64,000 nt of DNA from the NCBI RefSeq assembly GCF_000495795.1, contig NZ_AWGD01000003.1, positions 124,001 through 188,000 of the forward strand, in the 5' to 3' direction. The DNA comes from Asticcacaulis sp. AC460. Its GTDB lineage: Bacteria > Pseudomonadota > Alphaproteobacteria > Caulobacterales > Caulobacteraceae. Of this stretch, positions 59,526 through 64,000 are shown piece by piece; position 1 is the stretch's first letter; each line of letters starts with the position of its first letter. Below the pieces are notes generated by a model, which was not told the DNA's origin, searched no databases, and worked only from the letters and a program-made list of their open reading frames with translations. The translations under genes were made by a program, and so were the position numbers.

Positions 59526-59559
59526 AAAAAAACGGCGCCCGTGAAGGGCGCCGTTTTAA
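59526..59559 (-). terminator. Rho-independent terminator of kduD
   Basis: AACGGCGCCC (59531-59540) pairs with GGGCGCCGTT (59546-59555) over a 5-base loop; the minus strand continues with a run of T and ATTCG. It ends the uxaC-kduI-kduD transcript. Confidence 0.9.
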
Positions 59560-59580
59560 AGGTAAAAGAATTTGGTCGGC

Positions 59581-60339
59581 TTAGCGGGCCAGCCAGCCGC
59601 CATCGACCGGGATGACCGCGCCGTTGACATAGTCCGAAGCCGAAGTCGCCAGGAAGATCGCCGTGCCGGCCAGGTCCGAAGGCAGGCCCCAGCGCCCGGC
59701 CGGGATGCGGTCCAGGATGGCCTTTTCGCGGACTTCGTCGGCCCGGATCTGGGCCGTGTTGTCCGTCGCCATATAGCCCGGCGCGATGGCGTTGATGTTG
59801 ATGCCCTTGGCGCCCCATTCGTTGGCCAGCAGACGGGTGATGCCGGCAATGCCCGACTTCGACGCCGTGTAGCTGGGGACGCGGATGCCGCCTTGGAAGC
59901 TTAGCATCGAGGCGATGTTGATGATCTTGCCGCTGCCCTGGGCGATCATGTGGCGGCCGGCCGCCTGGGCCATGAAGAAGGCGCCCTTGATGTTGACGTT
60001 CATCACGTCGTCCCAGTCCTTTTCCGAGAAATCGACGGCGTCCTGGCGGCGGATCAGGCCGGCATTGTTGACCAGGATGTCCAGCCCGCCCAGACCGGCA
60101 ACCGTCTCGGCGGCGATGCGCTCGACCGGTTCGATGGTGATCAGATTGGCGTCGATATTGAGGAACTTGCGGCCTAAACTGCGGACCTTGTCGCCGGTTT
60201 CCTCGGCCGGCACGATGCCGGCTGCGGCGATGTCGGCGCCGGCTTCGGCGAGCGCCAGGGCAATGCCTTGGCCCAGACCGGTATTGGCGCCGGTAACCAG
60301 GGCAACCTTGCCCGTCAGATCGAACATGCTGTTCGCCAT
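59581..60339 (-). CDS. kduD: 2-dehydro-3-deoxy-D-gluconate 5-dehydrogenase
   Basis: A 252-residue short-chain dehydrogenase: TGANTGLGQGIALALAEAG nucleotide loop at residues 16-34, NNAG, catalytic S-Y-K with S in IASMLSFQGG and YTASKSG, and a C-terminal VDGGWLAR typical of KduD. It reduces 2,5-diketo-3-deoxygluconate to 2-keto-3-deoxygluconate. It follows kduI by 32 bp; the terminator lies directly after it. Confidence 0.9.
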   Translation of the reverse strand: MANSMFDLTGKVALVTGANTGLGQGIALALAEAGADIAAAGIVPAEETGDKVRSLGRKFLNIDANLITIEPVERIAAETVAGLGGLDILVNNAGLIRRQDAVDFSEKDWDDVMNVNIKGAFFMAQAAGRHMIAQGSGKIINIASMLSFQGGIRVPSYTASKSGIAGITRLLANEWGAKGININAIAPGYMATDNTAQIRADEVREKAILDRIPAGRWGLPSDLAGTAIFLATSASDYVNGAVIPVDGGWLAR

Positions 60340-60370
60340 GTGAAGTTTCTTTCCCGCTTGTTGTTCTTGC

Positions 60371-61234
60371 TTAGGCCAGTTGGCAGATATCGAGGACCTT
60401 CATGTCGGTATAGTCGAGGTTTTCCCCGCCCATGGCCCAGATGAAGGCGTAGTTGGACGTGCCGGCGCCCATGTGGATCGACCACGGCGGCGACACAACG
60501 GCTTCGTTGTTGGCGATGACGATGTGGCGCGCGGCGTCGGGTTCACCCATGAAGTGGAAGACGCGGTCGTTGGCGCCGAGGCCGAAGTAGAAATAGACTT
60601 CCGACCGGCGGTCGTGCAGGTGCGGCGGCATGGTGTTCCACACCGAACCCGGCGCCAGGATGGTCAGGCCCAGCAGCAACTGGCACGACTTGGCGGTGGT
60701 GGGGACGATGTATTGATAGATGACGCGCTGGTTCGAAGTTTCCAGCGAACCGCGCTCCAGCGGTACCGCCTGGTCGATCGAGATCTTGACCGTCTCATAG
60801 CGGGCATGGGCCGGCGTCGAGGTCAGGTAGAACAGGGCCGGGTTGGCGGCGTCGGTCGAGGCGAACAGGACTTCGGCCGTACCCATCGGGATGTAGAGGC
60901 CGTCCTTCAGGCCCAGGTCGTAGACCGTGCCGTCGACCGTGACGGTGCCGGCGCCACCGCCGACATTGATCACGCCCAGCTCGCGGCGCTCCAGGAAGGG
61001 GTGACCGGCGGCCGAAGCCGGTTCGGTCTGGTCGGGCAGTTTCAGGGTTTGATTGACCGGAGCCGCGCCGCCGACGACGAAGCGTTCGAAGTGGGTGTAG
61101 TTGAGGACGACATTATCGGCCTCGAACAGTCCGCCCATATGGTACTTTTCGCGCAGGTCCTGGGTGCCGGCGCCGTCCATCATGTCGGGATGGGTGGCGT
61201 GGTAGATCTTTCGGTACAGTGAATTCTGGCACAT
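60371..61234 (-). CDS. kduI: 5-dehydro-4-deoxy-D-glucuronate isomerase
   Basis: A 287-residue cupin-type zinc isomerase. The metal ligands are in place: H205-x-H207 and E212 in [16 protein letters not shown], and a fourth His near 254 in SIHMGAGT, the same spacing as in E. coli KduI. It isomerises 5-keto-4-deoxyuronate, the product of unsaturated oligouronide cleavage, to 2,5-diketo-3-deoxygluconate. The gene lies between uxaC and kduD. Confidence 0.92.
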   Translation of the reverse strand: MCQNSLYRKIYHATHPDMMDGAGTQDLREKYHMGGLFEADNVVLNYTHFERFVVGGAAPVNQTLKLPDQTEPASAAGHPFLERRELGVINVGGGAGTVTVDGTVYDLGLKDGLYIPMGTAEVLFASTDAANPALFYLTSTPAHARYETVKISIDQAVPLERGSLETSNQRVIYQYIVPTTAKSCQLLLGLTILAPGSVWNTMPPHLHDRRSEVYFYFGLGANDRVFHFMGEPDAARHIVIANNEAVVSPPWSIHMGAGTSNYAFIWAMGGENLDYTDMKVLDICQLA

Positions 61235-61313
61235 AGGCTTTGCAGGCTCCGGTTTTCTTTATGATCACTTACGATCAAAAACGTTCAAAGGCAATCCGCT
61301 CCGGTCGCTTGTA

Positions 61314-62726
61314 CTACAATTTGTACGCGGCTTTGGGCAGGGTATAGGTCAGGTCCTTGATGACCGCAGCGGCATCGTCGAGATCGAGGCGATGTTCGGC
61401 GACCAGGCGGGCCAGGAAGTTGGCGTCGACGCGACGGGCGACGTCGTGGCGCGCCGGGATCGACAGGAAGGCGCGGGTGTCGTCATTGAAGCCGACTGTA
61501 TTGTAGAAGCCGGCCGTTTCGGTGACCTGCTCGCGGAAGCGGGTCATGCCTTCGGGGCTGTCGTGGAACCACCAGGAGGGACCCAGCTTCAGGATGGGGT
61601 AATGGCCGGCCAGGGGCGCCAGCTCGCGGCTGTAATTGGTTTCGTCCAGGGTGAAGACGATGACCGTCAGGTTCTTCTCGTTGCCGAAGACGTCGAGCAG
61701 CGGCTTCAGCGCATGGACGTAGTTGGTCGGCAGCGGGATGTCGCAGCCCTTGTCGCGGCCGTACTTTTCGAAGACCTTGAGATTGTGGTTGCGGAACGAC
61801 CCGGGGTGGATCTGCATGGTCAGGCCGTCGTCCAGGCTCATGCGGGCCATTTCGGTCAGCATCTGGGCGCGGAACAGTTCGGCATCCTCCGGCGTTACGT
61901 GCTTGCCGGTGACGCGCTTGAACAGGGCCTTGGTCTCGGCGGTCGACAGGTTTGCCGTCTGGGCCGTCGGATGGCCGTGGTCGGTCGAGGTGGCGCCATG
62001 TTCCATGAAGACATCGCGTTGTTTGCGGTGGGCGCGCAGGTAACCCTTCCAGCTATAAACGTCTTCTCCGGTCAGGTCGGCAAACTGCGCCAGCTTGGCG
62101 TGGAAGTCCTCGTGCTCCGGGTCGATGACCGGATCGGGGCGGTAGGCGGTGACGACACGGCCTTTCCACCCGGAGTCCTTGATGGTCCGGTGGTGTTCGA
62201 GGGTATCGGTCGGGCCTTCGGTGGTGGCCAGAAGCTCGATGTTGAAACGGTCGAACAGGGCGCGCGGACGGTAGGCGTCCGTGGCCAGAAGCTCGCCGAT
62301 ACGGTCGAAATAGAAGTCGGCATTGTCTTCGCTGAGCTGGACGTCGAAGCCCATGATCTCGCCGAAGACATAGCCCATCCACATCGAGGTGGGGGTGCCG
62401 CGGAACAGGTGCTGGTTCTTGGCGAAGATGCGCCAGGCGGCGCGCGGATCGGCGCCCGACGGGCCAGCCTTGGAGCCGACGCCGACATCGTCCAGGTCGA
62501 TGCCCTGCGAATACAGCATGCGGTAGATGTAGTGGTCGGGGCTGAGGAACAGGGCGGTGGCGTTTTCGAACGGTTCGTTCAGCGCGAACCAGGACGGGTC
62601 GGTATGGCCGTGGGGCGACAGGATCGGAAAGTCCTTGACCAGGGCATACAGTTCGCGGGCGTAGCCGCGTTGCACGGGGTCTGACGAGAACAGACGATCG
62701 CCGTGCAGGGAGAGTGGCTTTGTCAT
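61314..62726 (-). CDS. uxaC: glucuronate/galacturonate isomerase
   Basis: A 470-residue UxaC-type isomerase. N-terminal LSPHGHTDPSWFAL contains the metal-binding HxH; NIELLATTEGPTDTLEHH and QIHPGSFRNHN...RDKGCDIPLPTNYV follow, and the C-terminus has LGPSWWFHDSPEGMTRFREQVTETAGFYNTVGFNDDTRAF. It converts D-glucuronate to fructuronate and D-galacturonate to tagaturonate. No strong ribosome-binding site is visible. An operator-like site lies 74 bp upstream. First gene of uxaC-kduI-kduD. Confidence 0.92.
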   Translation of the reverse strand: MTKPLSLHGDRLFSSDPVQRGYARELYALVKDFPILSPHGHTDPSWFALNEPFENATALFLSPDHYIYRMLYSQGIDLDDVGVGSKAGPSGADPRAAWRIFAKNQHLFRGTPTSMWMGYVFGEIMGFDVQLSEDNADFYFDRIGELLATDAYRPRALFDRFNIELLATTEGPTDTLEHHRTIKDSGWKGRVVTAYRPDPVIDPEHEDFHAKLAQFADLTGEDVYSWKGYLRAHRKQRDVFMEHGATSTDHGHPTAQTANLSTAETKALFKRVTGKHVTPEDAELFRAQMLTEMARMSLDDGLTMQIHPGSFRNHNLKVFEKYGRDKGCDIPLPTNYVHALKPLLDVFGNEKNLTVIVFTLDETNYSRELAPLAGHYPILKLGPSWWFHDSPEGMTRFREQVTETAGFYNTVGFNDDTRAFLSIPARHDVARRVDANFLARLVAEHRLDLDDAAAVIKDLTYTLPKAAYKL

Positions 62727-62799
62727 ATCAATAGCACCAATGGATTCAACGATTTCAGGCGCCTTGTGTTATGTCTGCCTGTGCTCCCGTGGCAAGATA

Positions 62800-62813
62800 G
62801 GTAACCGGTGTCA
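62800..62813. promoter_or_regulatory. LacI-type operator (uxaC)
   Basis: GGTAACCGGTGTCA contains the perfect half ACCGGTGTCA, between the regulator gene and uxaC. It could control both uxaC and the tail of the regulator transcript. Confidence 0.55.
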
Positions 62814-62910
62814 TTCCTTTTTGCAATGGAATTTTTCGACTCAGTCTCAAAAAGTGGGACGACCGTTCCGAAGTGAACGGTTTCAGGTCTAATGGGTTTA
62901 TTTGAAAGAT

Positions 62911-63975
62911 TTATTTCGGCGCCGGGCCGGACGAGCCGCGGATGATCAGCGCCGAGTCGAAAACGAAGCTGGCGCCGGGCCGGGTGTCGGCCGAGGTCAG
63001 CTTTTCCGACGCCATCTTCGCCATGTCGCGGGTCGGCAGGCGCACCGTCGTCAGGGTCGGATTGATGCGCGTGGCGATGGGGGCGTCGTCGAACCCGAGG
63101 ATGGTCAGGTCGTCGGGAATGCGCAGGCCCAGCTCGTAGGCCGCCTTATAGGCGCCGGCGGCCATGTCGTCGTTACAGCCGATGATCGCCGTCGGACGGT
63201 CGGGCCGGTTCAGCATCTTCTGGGCGGCCTCATAGCCGGAATCGAAGCTGTAGTTGCCGGGTTCGACGGTGGAGAAGGTCAGGCCGTGATTGGCCAGGCC
63301 TTTTTCGAAGCCGGCGCGACGTTCGTGGGCCGACGGATAGAGATCGTTGCCGGCGATGAAGCCGATGCGGCGGTGGCCCAGTCCGACGATGTGTTCACCG
63401 GCCTGTTCGCAGCCGACGCGGTCGCGGGATACGACCTGCAAACCGGCGATCGGCGGCTGGACGTCGTTGTTGCGGGCGGTGACGCGGATAAAGGGCACAT
63501 CCAGTTCGTCGAGCAGGTCCAGCAGGCCTTGATCTTCGGCGACCGGCGGCAGGATGATCACGCCCGACAGGCGCTGCAGTTCGACGAAGTCGCGAATCTC
63601 GTCGAGGAAACCTTCGGCCTTCCAGTCGCATGGGTGCACGACCAGTTCGTTACCAGAACCGCGCAGCCCGTCCAGCGCGCCCATCTGCATGTTGACGATA
63701 TATTGGGCGTTGGGGTTGTCGTAGATCAACCCGATCAGGAATGAGCGCCGGAAGGCCAGGCCGCGCGCCTGGGGGTCCGGGCGGAAGCCGACGCGGGCAA
63801 TGATATCGTTGACCAGGTCGCGGGTTTCGCCGCGCACCGATGGCGATTTGTTGATGACGCGCGAGACGGTTTTTTTCGACACCTGGGCCAGGCTGGCGAC
63901 ATCGTTGATCGTCGCCTTCTTACGGCGTTTCAGGAAATCTTCTACGGGGTCGGCGCTTATACGGTCATCAGTCAT
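62911..63975 (-). CDS. LacI-family regulator of uronate locus
   Basis: A 354-residue repressor. The N-terminal HTH has ATINDVASLAQVSKKTVSRVINKS with the hinge helix ARGLAFRRS, and the rest is a periplasmic-binding-protein-like sensor (IGLIYDNPNAQYIV, GVIILPP, IGCNDDMAAGAYKAA, LGFDDAPIATRI). It sits at the end of the hexuronate locus and is the natural candidate to bind the four ACCGGTGTCA sites. The inducer is probably KDG or a uronate intermediate. Start ATG 63975; the 25 bp to the window edge hold nothing else. Confidence 0.85.
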   Translation of the reverse strand: MTDDRISADPVEDFLKRRKKATINDVASLAQVSKKTVSRVINKSPSVRGETRDLVNDIIARVGFRPDPQARGLAFRRSFLIGLIYDNPNAQYIVNMQMGALDGLRGSGNELVVHPCDWKAEGFLDEIRDFVELQRLSGVIILPPVAEDQGLLDLLDELDVPFIRVTARNNDVQPPIAGLQVVSRDRVGCEQAGEHIVGLGHRRIGFIAGNDLYPSAHERRAGFEKGLANHGLTFSTVEPGNYSFDSGYEAAQKMLNRPDRPTAIIGCNDDMAAGAYKAAYELGLRIPDDLTILGFDDAPIATRINPTLTTVRLPTRDMAKMASEKLTSADTRPGASFVFDSALIIRGSSGPAPK

Positions 63976-64000
63976 CAGGTCGCCGGGGTCTTGTCCTGAG

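Noticed and set aside
1-64000. CRISPR array, prophage or intact insertion sequence
   Set aside because: No regularly spaced direct repeats, no integrase or transposase gene and no phage structural genes were seen in the window.

Overview
The window looks like a chromosomal segment of an alphaproteobacterium of the order Caulobacterales. Asticcacaulis, Caulobacter or a relative is likely, but the genus cannot be fixed from here. The evidence is a GC-rich sequence, a clear gcrA cell-cycle regulator, a podJ-type polarity factor with the characteristic N-terminus, CtrA- and DnaA-like sites upstream of both genes, a large TonB-dependent receptor, and several alphaproteobacterial family genes (two-domain dCTP deaminase, DUF2125, DUF1345, DUF817).

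Layout, left to right. 1-9.5 kb: a cut DUF2125 gene, a Tat-exported GH127 enzyme, a DinG-type helicase, podJ and a small membrane protein. 9.6-15.7 kb: argD-argF, two small hypothetical genes, two TraB/GumN paralogues (one carrying a repeat element in its 5' end), and an operon of two membrane proteins plus an XRE regulator with a clear promoter/operator. 15.9-20.3 kb: a tight cluster of acyltransferase, GT2 glycosyltransferase and JmjC/cupin-like protein (possible surface glycan modification), then a 26-codon ORF coupled to a membrane protein. 20.4-24.5 kb: kdsD-kdsB-kdsA (Kdo synthesis for LPS), a 116-bp hairpin and dgt. 24.5-29.2 kb: DUF1345, a DUF5703 glycosidase candidate and cimA. 29.2-33.6 kb: an eroded patch with an ackA remnant, a flavodoxin-fold oxidoreductase, a hemerythrin-like protein without its metal ligands, two broken genes joined head-on, DUF1275, a perfect FNR/FixK box and ompW. 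33.7-39 kb: two small secreted proteins, MgtC/DUF4010, tRNA-Gly, gcrA and a PDZ-membrane-GAF protein. 39-54 kb: apaG, dcd, DUF817, an internally duplicated membrane protein with its regulator, acyltransferase 3, alpha/beta hydrolase, Yip1, M1 aminopeptidase, DUF3034 plus an exported truncated haemoglobin, VOC and GH18. Three copies of a roughly 100-bp palindromic repeat lie between 44.3 and 47.5 kb.

54-64 kb: a hexuronate/pectin catabolic locus. A TonB-dependent receptor probably takes up oligouronides. UxaC opens the saturated uronate branch. KduI and KduD convert the unsaturated-uronate product to 2-keto-3-deoxygluconate, and KdgK phosphorylates it. A LacI-family regulator closes the locus. 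Four sites sharing the half-site ACCGGTGTCA (one a perfect 14-bp palindrome) sit in front of the receptor, the FAH-family gene and uxaC, and are the likely operators.

No CRISPR array, rRNA operon, prophage or intact insertion sequence was seen. Function calls come from reading motifs and overall protein resemblance; no search was run.
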